In this document: piece by piece, positions 25,824 to 35,452 of the stretch
How the letters are laid out: every line of letters starts with the position of its first letter
Numbering within the stretch: position 1 is the stretch's first letter
Assembly (NCBI RefSeq): GCF_003390325.1
Contig: NZ_QUOK01000003.1
Location: forward strand, 62,001 to 126,000
Reading direction: 5' to 3'
Source: Rhodohalobacter sp. SW132
GTDB lineage: Bacteria > Bacteroidota > Rhodothermia > Balneolales > Balneolaceae
DNA: 64,000 nucleotides
Notes under the pieces: model-generated
What the model saw: only the letters and a program-made list of their open reading frames with translations
The model's database searches: none
What the model was told of the DNA's origin: nothing
Translations under genes and position numbers: made by a program

Positions 25824-25833
25824 TCTGGCTTTT

Positions 25834-26104
25834 AATCATAAGTGGTTTAATTCCCCGACCCTCTTCTGGGTCGGAAAAGATAAAAGTCCCCCTTTGAAGG
25901 GGGAAGCGAACGGAGTGAGCTGGGGGATGATCCAGTAGGCGTTGATCCAAGCAAATTAACAATTTTTATGGGCTCAAAACTCTACAAGTCATCCCCCATT
26001 GCCCCCTTCGAAGGGGGACACTCCAAAAGTAAGCTTTGTATTGACCAAAAAGTTAAGGGTTCTTAGTTGATACCTCGCGGGCTCTGCCCGAGGTAGTTCA
26101 TTTA
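25834..26104. repeat. Dispersed intergenic repeat, family R3 copy 1
   Basis: Left end AATCATAAGTGGTTT and a GACCC...GGGTC hairpin, then two self-complementary CCCCCTTTGAAGGGGG-type palindromes, and a right end TTGTATTGACCAAAAAG ... CTCTGCCCGAGGTAGTTCATTT. Both ends recur at 60769-61267 with a different middle. It fills the gap between the PagL-like gene and the convergent permease gene. No gene is seen. Confidence 0.8.
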
Positions 26105-26111
26105 CACAAGG

Positions 26112-26915
26112 CTATAAAATGGTATAGATCATGATCAGGGCAATAATAATGGCCAGGACAGAGAAAGCCACCTGCCTGCGATCCTGGGTCATTTTCTCTC
26201 CTAATTTTACTCCGAAAAACCCGCCGATGAATGCCCCGATAATCAAAGGGAACCCCGTACCAAAATCAACGAACCCAAGAGTAAAACCGGTTGCCCCGGC
26301 TACCTGCCCGGAAAGAAGTGCAAATTGAAGCCAGCCGGAGAGTGAAATCACGAGAACCGCAAGTGATGAAACACTGACCGCTTTTGAAATATTTATTTTA
26401 TAAATCAGATTCAAAACCGGAACGACCACAACCCCGCCTCCTACTCCGGCCAGTGCCGCCACAAAACCGCCTCCTAAACCAGTTACTGCCGTTTTCTTAG
26501 TCCCAATCGCTGATGTTCGTTCGGTTACAATTTTTTCCGACTTACCCCTCCTGTAAAACATCCAGGCCACAAGAATCAAAAGACATGCAAAAAAGGTGAC
26601 GAATATCTGTTCTGTATAGATCGCTGAGGTGGAAATCTGTTTACCAATAAAGACTCCTGCTGCCCCAAAAAGTCCCACTTTTATTCCCTCTCTGCCGAAC
26701 ATATTTTTCTGCTTAAGCTGCTGAATGGAACTGCTGGATGCTGCCGTAAATGTACAGAAAAGCGAGGTGCCAATTGTCCACGCTACGGGCTGCTCTACCC
26801 CAAGCGAAGTAAACAAAATAAAGAGCACGGGAGTAAAAAGTGTTCCGCCCCCAATGCCAAATACACCGGCGAGTATTCCGGTAAAAATTCCAATAACGAT
26901 AAGAAGAAGGATCAT
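26112..26915 (-). CDS. TauE/SafE (TSUP) family permease
   Basis: 267 residues with about eight membrane helices and the twin glycine-rich repeats of the family: GIFTGILAGVFGIGGGTLFTP near residue 8 and TGLGGGFVAALAGVGGGVVVVP near 145. Members move sulfite, organosulfonates or similar anions. It overlaps the PhzF-like gene by four bases (ATGA), so the two are cotranscribed. The substrate is not decidable. Confidence 0.9.
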   Translation of the reverse strand: MILLLIVIGIFTGILAGVFGIGGGTLFTPVLFILFTSLGVEQPVAWTIGTSLFCTFTAASSSSIQQLKQKNMFGREGIKVGLFGAAGVFIGKQISTSAIYTEQIFVTFFACLLILVAWMFYRRGKSEKIVTERTSAIGTKKTAVTGLGGGFVAALAGVGGGVVVVPVLNLIYKINISKAVSVSSLAVLVISLSGWLQFALLSGQVAGATGFTLGFVDFGTGFPLIIGAFIGGFFGVKLGEKMTQDRRQVAFSVLAIIIALIMIYTIL

Positions 26916-27700
26916 TCGGAAATTTCGATTTTCCCGGTCATATATGTTACCGCCGGTCCGCCAATCCAGACTCTGTCATCCTTCAAAATCGTATCGAGTG
27001 TACCTCCGCGTTTCGATAGTTGTTTCGCTTTGAATTCCGTTTTTCCAAGTTTTTTACTCCAAAACGGCGTTAAAACCGTGTGGGCAGAACCTGTTACCGG
27101 ATCTTCCGGAACTCCAACAGCCGGAGCAAAAAAACGGGAAACGAAATCGATGCCGCTCTCTTCGGCCTCAGCAGTAACAATCACCCCACGGACGTCCATC
27201 CGTTTTAAAATTTCAAGGTCGGGCTTCATTTTTTGAACCGTCTTCTCACTATCCACAAGAATCAAAAGGTCTACGTTCGTTCCGGTGTAGATGGGAATGC
27301 AGCCGATCGCTTCAGGCAGAAGTTTTGGAACAGATACCGGGCTGGGCGGCTGCGAGGGAAAATCGAGCCAGTAGAGGTTATCCTTCTTTTGAACATTTAA
27401 CTCACCGCTGTGAGAATCAAAACGGATCTTTTCGCCGGAAAACCCAAGATGTTCAAACAGAACATGTGCCGAAGCCAGTGTTGCGTGCCCGCACAAATCA
27501 ACCTCCGTTTCCGGTGTAAACCATCGAATTCCGTACCGATCTTCACTTTTTTTTACCAAAAAGGCTGTTTCAGACAGGTTATTTTCAGCCGCAATATGTT
27601 GCATATCCTCGCTATTCATCCACTTTTTTAGCGGAATAATTGCAGCCGGATTACCTTTGAAAAGCGTCTCTGTAAATGCATCAACCTGGTAAATGTCCAT
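26912..27700 (-). CDS. PhzF-family isomerase-like protein
   Basis: 262 residues of the PhzF / diaminopimelate-epimerase fold. The N-terminus has QVDAFTETLFKGNPAAI with the GNP motif, then the family's conserved Glu in LSETAFLV near 43, the block VDLCGHATLASAHVLFE near 68, and the second-half GVPEDPVTGSAHTVLTPFW near 195. PhzF itself isomerises a phenazine precursor, but most homologues have unknown substrates and no phenazine genes are present. It is the first gene of a pair with the permease. Confidence 0.9.
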   Translation of the reverse strand: MDIYQVDAFTETLFKGNPAAIIPLKKWMNSEDMQHIAAENNLSETAFLVKKSEDRYGIRWFTPETEVDLCGHATLASAHVLFEHLGFSGEKIRFDSHSGELNVQKKDNLYWLDFPSQPPSPVSVPKLLPEAIGCIPIYTGTNVDLLILVDSEKTVQKMKPDLEILKRMDVRGVIVTAEAEESGIDFVSRFFAPAVGVPEDPVTGSAHTVLTPFWSKKLGKTEFKAKQLSKRGGTLDTILKDDRVWIGGPAVTYMTGKIEISE

Positions 27701-27924
27701 AGATGTCTTTGAAATTATGTGATTACTATCGGTTATTTATAAATGAAAATGATCCGTTTCGGAATAGAATATCCCGGTATTTGGTTTCCATTCACACTCG
27801 CAGAAGATACAAAACCTGAACCTTCCGAATCATACTTTTGCCTGCTTCATTGCAATTGCAGATGAATCCATAAATTCAGGTGAACACATTTCACATTATA
27901 TCAAAAGATCCCGAACTTAGGGGA

Positions 27925-30324
27925 ATGAGTCATATAATGCAGCTGCACCCATCCACAATTTCTAAAAAAATCGGGCTCGACCTGATTCTCGAACAGGCAA
28001 AATCACGTTCATACACCCCGTATGGACGTGAACGTCTTGATAAGCAGAAACCCTCCGGTGATACCGGCGAGATTAAACATCTGAACGAACTTGCATCCAA
28101 CTGGATGGAAATTCTTCAGCGTGAGGGAAATCAGCCGCTCTTTCGGGTCAAAGATGTACGCCCCATTCTTGACGATAGCTATGCTGATGGCTCCATGTTG
28201 CCGCTTGATGCATTCGACATTGTGTATGATAATGCACGTCTTGCGCGAATCATCAAACAGTTTTTTAAAAATGATGAAATCCAGGCCCCGGCTGTTGATA
28301 AATACGTAAAACAGCTATTGACGCTCAAGTCTTTGGAAGATGAAATTCGCCGGGTGATTAGTGAAAATGGTGTGATGAGAGATGATGCCAGCCCGAAACT
28401 TCGGTCCATTCGCACGAAGATTAACCGAAGAAAAAGCCAGCTCAGGAAAACCATCAACCGCGTGATGAAAATTGCCCGCGAAAAAGGAATGAGTTCCGAT
28501 GAAGGGCCAACCATTCGAAACGGACGGATGGTTATTCCGATACAGGCGGAGTACAAACGAAAAGTAGACGGTTTTGTTCACGATCTCTCCTCCTCCGGAC
28601 AGACCGTATATGTTGAACCGGTTGAAGCGCTGCAGATCAACAACGATATCAGGGAATTTGAATCGGAAGAGAAACGCGAAATAGAGCGGATCATTCGTGA
28701 CCTCACCACATCGGTACGCCAGAGTTCCGATGCGCTTCGGGCCAACATCCGTTATATCGGTCAGCTTGATGCACTTCACAGCAAAGTGGAGCTCGGCCTG
28801 AAATTAGACGGGGCGATCCCGCAGCTTTCTGATGACGGGGAACTGAACCTGATCAGCGCAAGAAACCCAAATCTTGTGTTGAAGAACAGCCTGACGGAAG
28901 AGTCGGAGCCGATCGTACCGCTCAATTTATCGCTGGAGTCAAACGAACTCGGGTTGATCATAACCGGACCCAACGCCGGGGGTAAATCAGTTGCAATGAA
29001 AACGGCCGGACTCCTCACATGCATGCATCAGATGGGATATCCAATTCCCGTTCAGCCCGACTCCACACTGCCGGTCTGTTCCGGCTTGTTTGTTGATGTG
29101 GGCGATGATCAGTCTATTGAAAATGACCTGAGTACGTTCTCTTCAAGGTTGCAGTGGATGCGTCATACGCTGGATCACGCCAAAGAAGGAGCATTGATAC
29201 TGATTGATGAAGCCGGTACCGGAACCGATCCCGATGAAGGGGGCGCTCTTTTCCAGGCTTTTATTGAGCGGATGATTGAAAATGGAGCGCGGGTCATCGG
29301 CACCACTCATCACGGTTCTCTGAAAGTGTTTGCCCATGAACACCCCAATCTAATTAATGGTGCTATGGAATTTGACCAGAGTACCCTTTCCCCAACCTAT
29401 CGCTTTCGCAAAGGTGTTCCCGGCAGCAGTTATGCATTTGAGATTGCCGACCGGATGAACCTTCACAAAAATGTGATGAAGCGGGCACGTGAACTGCTTG
29501 GAGATCAAAAAAACCGAATGGGTGAAATGCTTCTTTCACTCGAAAAACAGATCCAGGAAAATCAATCCGAGCATGATGAACTCCGTAATTTAAAAATTGA
29601 GGCGGAAATACGGGATGAAAAACTCAGCAAAAAACAACAGGAGTTCGACCGGGAAAAGAAAAAGATTCTGAATGATGCCTACAAAGAGGCGGACAGAATC
29701 ATGCAGACTGCCAATCAACGAATTGAGGCAGCGGTTGAAAAAATTATTGCAGCCGGGAATGAGGATCGTGAGACGATCCGTGAGGCGAGGCGGGAGATCC
29801 AGGATACAAAAAAAGCTGTTCGGCGCGGTAAAGCGGATCTTGAAATTTCCATGGAAAGCAGTAAATCGTCAAAAATTCCGGAAGTGGGCGATTATGTAAC
29901 TGTTGGAGAAGGCGGAACATCCGGCGAAGTTGTGGAGATATCCGGCAAACAAGTCACTATTCTTGTGAACGGGATGAAGATTAAATCAAAACTAAACAAA
30001 ATCACACCTGCATCTCCACCCAAAAAGAAGAAAAAGCAGAGTACCCGAAGTTATGGCGGATCTGATAAAATTGACCTGAATGTAAAACCCCGCCTCGATA
30101 TACGCGGCTATCGCGGAGATGCAGCCGTTAAAGAACTTATGCACTATATCGATAACGCCGTTGCCCGCGGAATGCAGCAGGTGGAAATCGTCCATGGAAA
30201 AGGTGACGGTATCCTGAAAAAACTCGTGCATGAACACCTCGAAAAGAGAAAAGAGATCAAAAAGTACAACCTCGCCCCATGGGAACAAGGTGGACCGGGA
30301 TGCACGCTTGTGGAGCTGAAGTAG
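27925..30324 (+). CDS. mutS2: MutS2, ATPase/endonuclease
   Basis: About 800 residues. The MutS core has the Walker A motif GPNAGGKSVAMKT near residue 350, a Walker B-like ALILIDEAGTGTDPDEGG near 423, and the conserved GTTHHGSLK near 463. A coiled-coil region (570-650) and a C-terminal Smr domain (LDIRGYRGDAAVKELM, VEIVHGKGDGILKKLVHEHL) follow. Without MutS mismatch domains, this is the MutS2 type that suppresses recombination or rescues collided ribosomes. The frame opens at a GTG (27880); ATGs at 27925 or 27937 fit family N-termini better. Confidence 0.93.
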   Translation: MSHIMQLHPSTISKKIGLDLILEQAKSRSYTPYGRERLDKQKPSGDTGEIKHLNELASNWMEILQREGNQPLFRVKDVRPILDDSYADGSMLPLDAFDIVYDNARLARIIKQFFKNDEIQAPAVDKYVKQLLTLKSLEDEIRRVISENGVMRDDASPKLRSIRTKINRRKSQLRKTINRVMKIAREKGMSSDEGPTIRNGRMVIPIQAEYKRKVDGFVHDLSSSGQTVYVEPVEALQINNDIREFESEEKREIERIIRDLTTSVRQSSDALRANIRYIGQLDALHSKVELGLKLDGAIPQLSDDGELNLISARNPNLVLKNSLTEESEPIVPLNLSLESNELGLIITGPNAGGKSVAMKTAGLLTCMHQMGYPIPVQPDSTLPVCSGLFVDVGDDQSIENDLSTFSSRLQWMRHTLDHAKEGALILIDEAGTGTDPDEGGALFQAFIERMIENGARVIGTTHHGSLKVFAHEHPNLINGAMEFDQSTLSPTYRFRKGVPGSSYAFEIADRMNLHKNVMKRARELLGDQKNRMGEMLLSLEKQIQENQSEHDELRNLKIEAEIRDEKLSKKQQEFDREKKKILNDAYKEADRIMQTANQRIEAAVEKIIAAGNEDRETIREARREIQDTKKAVRRGKADLEISMESSKSSKIPEVGDYVTVGEGGTSGEVVEISGKQVTILVNGMKIKSKLNKITPASPPKKKKKQSTRSYGGSDKIDLNVKPRLDIRGYRGDAAVKELMHYIDNAVARGMQQVEIVHGKGDGILKKLVHEHLEKRKEIKKYNLAPWEQGGPGCTLVELK

Positions 30325-30368
30325 ATTTCCTTTTTTGAATTAGTGCCGTGTGATCGATAATGTTGGTT

Positions 30369-30387
30369 AAAACCTGTCAGGTTTTTT
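30369..30387 (+). terminator. Possible terminator after mutS2
   Basis: AAAACCTG-T-CAGGTTTT followed by a T-run. A related AAACCTGACAGG block lies at 30422, so it may belong to a dispersed element rather than be a dedicated terminator. Confidence 0.5.
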
Positions 30388-30458
30388 GGGTTTATACTTC
30401 TTATCAAGGCTTTCATTCTTCAAACCTGACAGGATTAGGGTTGACATGACATAAGTAT

Positions 30459-30530
30459 TCGGATGAGTCATCCATGAGTCAATTGATTGACCCAATGTGA
30501 CTCGATTTTTCGAAAAACTCACCCGATGAC
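30459..30530. repeat. Dispersed intergenic repeat, family R2 copy 2
   Basis: CGGATGAGTCA ... ACTCGATTTTTCGAAAAACTCACCCGATGA in the same order as 7312-7388. It lies between mutS2 and the convergent uroporphyrinogen-III synthase gene. Confidence 0.7.
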
Positions 30531-30587
30531 GTGCCAGATTTTATTGAAGGCATTACACTAAAGCCACAGGTTTTCTTCAGTGTACGA

Positions 30588-31337
30588 CTAACTCAAGATC
30601 TCTTTTTGGATCAGTTCCCCTATCGATGGCCAGCTCCCTTCCGCCTCAAAACCCGGCTCAATGGCCTTATCTACCAGCATTTGGGTAACACCGGCACTTC
30701 CTGAAATAATTACTTTTTCAGACAGGTTCAGGTTTGGGAAAGCCGTAACCGAACGGGTGACAGATGAGCGGTTATGAAATAAAATCACTTTTGGATCCTC
30801 ATCCGAAAATTTCAGCCGATGCGATTTCAGCGTACCGGATTGCAGTTCCTTCTCGCGGCTAACGGTAAATTCTGCAACGGGCATTTGAAGTTCATGAAGC
30901 AAACCGGGCATCTCTTCAGCCTTTTCCTTGGACTTTGGATACAGAGTTTTCCCCTCTTTTGAAACCCTCAGCATAAACTCCATGATATCAATCGGGCGGG
31001 CATTCTCCCGGGGCATAATTGCAGGCACTCCGTTTTTTTCTAAGAATTGGGCAGCCGGTTTATCCATCACAAAATGGACGAGATTTTGTATGACATCCAT
31101 CTGCTCATGTTCTTTCACCCATCGGATAAAATACTTCGCATTTCCGAGGCTTCCATACACAACGAATGTAAATGTATGGAGCAGTGCTTTCAGCGCGTCT
31201 GACTCCTCTCGCTGAATGAACGGTTCATATTGTTCGAGCGGTGTATGGGTGAAGAAATCCGGATTCTGATCTATCAACAGTTTTAGGTTTCCGCACATTT
31301 CAGATGGAGCTGTCACAAGAATATTTTTACTGCTCAT
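30588..31337 (-). CDS. hemD: Uroporphyrinogen-III synthase-like protein (HemD)
   Basis: 249 residues from the ATG at 31337 (MSSKNILVTAPSEMCGN), chosen over an upstream ATG at 31364. The two-lobe layout of HemD is visible: a first lobe with FVVYGSLGNAKYFIRWVKE, a hinge with GVPAIMPRENARPIDIM, a second lobe with VAEFTVSREKEL, and the conserved end VIISGSAGVTQMLVDKA ... GSWPSIGELIQKEI. HemD closes the tetrapyrrole ring, so it would belong to haem or sirohaem synthesis with the protoporphyrinogen oxidase at 35.5 kb. HemD sequences diverge widely, so some doubt remains. Confidence 0.72.
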   Translation of the reverse strand: MSSKNILVTAPSEMCGNLKLLIDQNPDFFTHTPLEQYEPFIQREESDALKALLHTFTFVVYGSLGNAKYFIRWVKEHEQMDVIQNLVHFVMDKPAAQFLEKNGVPAIMPRENARPIDIMEFMLRVSKEGKTLYPKSKEKAEEMPGLLHELQMPVAEFTVSREKELQSGTLKSHRLKFSDEDPKVILFHNRSSVTRSVTAFPNLNLSEKVIISGSAGVTQMLVDKAIEPGFEAEGSWPSIGELIQKEILS

Positions 31338-31509
31338 AAAAAAGTTTAATTGTTTGTCCTGCATTTTTTTTGAAATGGAAAGAGGTTACAAACTCTCAAT
31401 CAAAAGTTTTTCAGCATTGATTGGAGTTAGTAGTGTACGGTTATGAGTACGTTTTTGAATTAATGGGCTGCGTGGTAATTCCCGGTTCATTCAAATTTCA
31501 ATGACTGAT

Positions 31510-32655
31510 TTAAAAAGCGTACCCCACTCCCGCATAAATCCTGTAATCTTCCCCGGAAAAGCCGACTTCACCGCGGAAGATAAGATCGGGGCTAAATAGT
31601 GTCATTGCACCACCAACTCCCCACGTTCTTTTCCATTCGTCAAATAGTTCGTTTGAATCAAATTCAGAAAAAACGCGGCCGGTATCAAAAAACAGATGTG
31701 CACCTAACCGGATTTCATCGTCAAGAAAAGAAACGAGCCACTGCCGGAGTTCAGCCATGTAGAGCACGGAGCTGTCGCCCATAAAACGGTCCAGTGCAAA
31801 CCCACGTAAGCCACGACTGCTTCCGAGTGCAGGAAGTTCCCAGAAGGGTGTATCACCAATGTTATGGCGTGCTGTAAAACGCTGCGCCAGAACGGTGTTT
31901 TCCAGCGGTGAAAGATAATAACTCAAATCAGCAAAAAGTTCATAAAACGAATAAGAACTGCCAAACAGTGAACTGCTTATATCAATACCGATTTCGTGTC
32001 GCTGACCGGATTTTGGGGCAAACTCATTTTCCCGGCTGTCAAAGAGCAGTCCGGCTCCCAGTGTATTTACCCATCCTGCATCAAAATGAGATGGCGGATC
32101 TGTATAAAAGCGAGTCTCTTCGCCATCTTCTGTAGCCGATGTGTACGATGTCTTAAGGCGCAGAGCGCCGTCAAGTGCCGATTCACCTGTAATATCAAAC
32201 AGAGGTGTCCTGGCTTCAAAAGTAACAAGAGCATGCTGTTGATTTAAGTAGTAGAGCCCGTCATCCAAATCCTCTCGAGTGTAGAGTGTATTGTTTCCAA
32301 TACCAAAATAACTGCGGATGGGGTTCAATTCCAGATCAACAATTGTTCGGTTCCGGATCGGGCGGCTGAACATTTCGATACGTTCATAATCAACCCGGGC
32401 GGCCCATTTTCCTTTTGTAGAACCCGTAACATCAACCATCATATTGGATAAAAAAGGACGTCTTGAATCTGCATAGTTGATTCGCTGGTAAACCCCGCCG
32501 CCGAAAAGTCCATAATCGGTCGTATAACCGACCAACGGAAAAATCGAATGCTGACTCCCCTGCCGATCGGTATCATCCATCAATTGTGCGGAAACCGGAC
32601 TAAATAGGACAAATCCAATTAAAAAAACTGAAATACAGAGAATCAATCTCTTCAA
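31510..32655 (-). CDS. Outer-membrane Omp85-like barrel, POTRA-less
   Basis: 381 residues with a signal peptide (residues 1-23, cleavage after PVSAQ) and many amphipathic strands. The Omp85 loop motif appears as ALGSSRGLRGFALDRFMGD near 283, followed by LYMAELRQWL and the terminal strand YRIYAGVGYAF. As with the barrel at 18754-20157, no POTRA domain precedes it. Its start overlaps the AhpD-like gene by four bases, so they are coexpressed, although the functional link is unclear. Confidence 0.8.
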   Translation of the reverse strand: MKRLILCISVFLIGFVLFSPVSAQLMDDTDRQGSQHSIFPLVGYTTDYGLFGGGVYQRINYADSRRPFLSNMMVDVTGSTKGKWAARVDYERIEMFSRPIRNRTIVDLELNPIRSYFGIGNNTLYTREDLDDGLYYLNQQHALVTFEARTPLFDITGESALDGALRLKTSYTSATEDGEETRFYTDPPSHFDAGWVNTLGAGLLFDSRENEFAPKSGQRHEIGIDISSSLFGSSYSFYELFADLSYYLSPLENTVLAQRFTARHNIGDTPFWELPALGSSRGLRGFALDRFMGDSSVLYMAELRQWLVSFLDDEIRLGAHLFFDTGRVFSEFDSNELFDEWKRTWGVGGAMTLFSPDLIFRGEVGFSGEDYRIYAGVGYAF

Positions 32656-33014
32656 AGGGCTCCTTCATTTTCAAGTGTTTCTATGGTTTGAACCGCGTGG
32701 CGTAAGTGGGGGATCACAATACTACCTCCCACTACCAGGGCAACGTTCATTGCATCGATAATTTCCTCTTTCGTTGAGCCGGAGGCAGCGCACTGCTCCA
32801 GGTGGTAATCGATACAGTCGTTGCAGCGCAAAACGGCTGATGCCACAAGCCCGAGAAGTTCTTTCGTTTGTGACGGGAGAGCACCATCGCGATATGTATT
32901 TGTATCCAAATTGAAAAACCGCTTAATTCCAAGGTGATCCAGGTCGAGAATTTTTTCATTCATTATCTGACGGGATTCTCTGAAATTTTGAAGATCACTT
33001 GACGGATTGGACAT
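32652..33014 (-). CDS. Carboxymuconolactone decarboxylase / AhpD-like protein
   Basis: 120 residues. A CxxC redox pair with downstream His, SAVLRCNDCIDYHLEQC near residues 60-76, is the AhpD-type active site; the SGSTKEEIIDAMNVALVVGG stretch is typical of the family fold. Such proteins act as thiol peroxidase partners. It is the upstream partner of the barrel gene (ATGA overlap). The 286-bp region before it shows no gene. Confidence 0.87.
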   Translation of the reverse strand: MSNPSSDLQNFRESRQIMNEKILDLDHLGIKRFFNLDTNTYRDGALPSQTKELLGLVASAVLRCNDCIDYHLEQCAASGSTKEEIIDAMNVALVVGGSIVIPHLRHAVQTIETLENEGAL

Positions 33015-33300
33015 AATTTTAATCTCGTTTAATACTTAAGTTTATATCTTTGTAGATGCATCATCGTTAATGACTATTATTGCGTTGGCAACTGAGCAGT
33101 AAATCACTGCAAAACCAATGGTTTATTAGAAAGCTTTGAAATACCCATCAGTCCGCTCATACAGCGTGGAGACGGGTAGTATTGCAAAGCCCCCTATTTA
33201 TGCAAAATAGAAAATGAATCAGGCACAATTGTGTTCCATTAAGTACAGTCAATTGTACACATGAAACAGAATTAGTTCCATAAGATAACAATTTCATCTC

Positions 33301-34809
33301 GTGTTTAGCAGACGGACTTCTTACAAACATCGGCTTGTCGCTATCGGGGATAGTATGGCACAGGGATTTAAAAACGGGGGAATCTATCGTACAGATCTCA
33401 GTTTTCCGGCCCTTCTTGCGCGAGCTTTTAAACCAAAAGTTGAATTCGAACGTCCCTCCTTCACAGCTCACACCGGTATTCCCATCAACATAGAAATGCT
33501 GGTTCGGGAAATGTCTGAAGAGTTCGGAGATGAAATTTCGTGGAATCAATACCTCAGTGCCGGAACGCATCTTTTTAAAACCCTGCGCAGAATAAAAAAT
33601 CACTGGGAAGGTCAAAACAGATCCCTTCGAGTGGAACGAAATGCACCCTATCACAACCTGTCGGTGTGGGGATTTTCACTGAGTGATACCTGGCTGATAA
33701 ATGAATCATACAGCCGGCAATTCATCGAAAATAACGCTCCCCGGTATACGGTATTCAGTGTTCTGCCGGATCATGCCATGCATATAACCGCGCGAATGGT
33801 TCTAAATCCTTCCTTTTCAGAAAAGTTTGAAGGTTATTCGATGATTGACAACGTAGAATGGCTCCAGAAAGATGGCGGAATTGAAAACCTGATCTGCTGT
33901 GTGGGACACAACAATATTGTGGGGGCAGTTACAAACCTGGAGCTCATTTACTCTGAAGAGCATGATCTGAATGCTCCGCATAATGAACGCACATGTACAG
34001 TTTTCCGTCCGGAACATTTTGAAGATGAACTTCGGATTCTGTATCAGAAAATCAGTAGAATTGGTGTAAATCGCGTGTTTTTACCCACACTTCCTTATTT
34101 GACAATCCCCCCTGCCATTCGTGGAGTAAATTCGGATAAAACGAAACCGAGAACCGGCTACTTTGACTACTACTCAAGGTTTTGGATCTGGGATGAGGAT
34201 TTTGATCCCGACAAGCATCCGCATCTTACAAAAGAGCAAGCTATTACCCTGGATCAGCATATCGATCAGTATAACGCTATCATCCTGGAACTTGCGGATG
34301 AGTTTGGATTTCATGTAGTGCCCGTTGGGCGATATGTTCAGGCAGCGGCACGCCGGCGTATGGGTGCTGAAAATGTTCGCCCGTTTCCAGAACCATTCAT
34401 TGAAGCTCTCAAAAAAAACCGTTCGACCTCCTACCTGGTTGACGAAGATGGACAACCCCGGATTTCCACCGATTACCTCAGGCTTGCGGATTCCTCAGGG
34501 AAGATTGACAGAGGTGGAATTTTTAGCCTCGACGGGCTGCATCCGTCCACTATCGGGTATGGGTTAATTGCGAATATATATAAGCAGTTTATGGAGAAAG
34601 AGGGTGTTCAATTTGATGGAAAAATAGACTGGGATTTTATCATTGAAAATGAAACCCTGGTAACCAACCCTCCACTACTGATGAATAACCTGAGACTTAT
34701 GCTTCGGTTTTTAGCATTGAGCAGAGGAGAACGATTTACAAAAATCGGGCAAAATGTACTTCAGGAGGTTCTGGAGATGTTTTCATCCAGACCCACATTA
34801 GAAAAATAG
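33301..34809 (+). CDS. SGNH/GDSL-type hydrolase
   Basis: 502 residues. Block I AIGDSMAQGF (residues 14-23) supplies the Ser nucleophile; a GHNN block near 202 may be block III; and block V FSLDGLHPSTIGYGLIAN near 410 supplies Asp and His. The large insert between blocks is unlike small GDSL lipases. No signal peptide is seen. The start is a GTG at 33301 because the next ATG lies within block I. Substrate unknown, probably an ester. A hairpin array follows 17 bp after the stop. Confidence 0.78.
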   Translation: MFSRRTSYKHRLVAIGDSMAQGFKNGGIYRTDLSFPALLARAFKPKVEFERPSFTAHTGIPINIEMLVREMSEEFGDEISWNQYLSAGTHLFKTLRRIKNHWEGQNRSLRVERNAPYHNLSVWGFSLSDTWLINESYSRQFIENNAPRYTVFSVLPDHAMHITARMVLNPSFSEKFEGYSMIDNVEWLQKDGGIENLICCVGHNNIVGAVTNLELIYSEEHDLNAPHNERTCTVFRPEHFEDELRILYQKISRIGVNRVFLPTLPYLTIPPAIRGVNSDKTKPRTGYFDYYSRFWIWDEDFDPDKHPHLTKEQAITLDQHIDQYNAIILELADEFGFHVVPVGRYVQAAARRRMGAENVRPFPEPFIEALKKNRSTSYLVDEDGQPRISTDYLRLADSSGKIDRGGIFSLDGLHPSTIGYGLIANIYKQFMEKEGVQFDGKIDWDFIIENETLVTNPPLLMNNLRLMLRFLALSRGERFTKIGQNVLQEVLEMFSSRPTLEK

Positions 34810-34825
34810 GTCACTTTGGTTGGGC

Positions 34826-35432
34826 AGTTATGGTAATTCTGAAGATCTTGAGTCTTGCAAAACGAATCATCCATTGCGACATCAAATTTTTGGGCTGGAT
34901 TAATAAGCACGAGAAATAGCATATCTTTCCCTTTCATAACTCACGGCTTCTTAGATATGGTATTTCTGAGGATCTTGAGTCTTGCAAAACAAAACACCCA
35001 TTACGACATCAATTTTTGAACTGGATTCGTTGGCATGAGAAATACCATATCTTTCCTTTACACAACTAACAGCCTCTTAGATATGGTATTTCTGAAGATC
35101 TTGAGCCTTGCAAAACGAATCATCCATTGCGACATCTGGTTTTTGAACTGGATTCATTGGCATGAGAAATACCATATCTTTCCTTTTCATAACTCATAGC
35201 CTCTTAGATATGGTATTTCTGAAGGTCTTGAGTCTTGCAAAACGAATCATCCATTGTGACATCTGATTTTTGAACTGAATTAATTAGCATGAGAAATACC
35301 ATATCTTTCCCTTTCATAACTCATAGCCTCTTAGATATGGTATTTCTGAAATCTTGAGCCTTGCAAAACGAATCATCCATTGCGACATCAAATTTTTGGG
35401 CTGGATTAATAAGCACGAGAAATACCATATCT
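34826..35432. repeat. Five-unit tandem array of long-hairpin repeats
   Basis: Units start at 34826, 34953, 35080, 35206 and 35333, spaced 126-127 bp. Each unit begins with AGATATGGTATTTCT and ends its 100-bp core with the exact complement AGAAATACCATATCT, so it can fold on itself. A 25-bp linker (ACTCATAGCCTCTT-like) separates cores. The loop is well conserved (CTTGAGTCTTGCAAAACGAATCATCC). Unit 1 is diverged at both arms; unit 5 lacks the linker. The array lies between convergent genes and has no convincing reading frame. It is not CRISPR: no short spacers and no cas genes. Confidence 0.9.
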
Positions 35433-35452
35433 CCAATTCCAGACACCTCCAC

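Noticed and set aside
34826-35432. CRISPR array
   Set aside because: Units are about 126 bp with conserved interiors, no unique short spacers, and no cas genes nearby.
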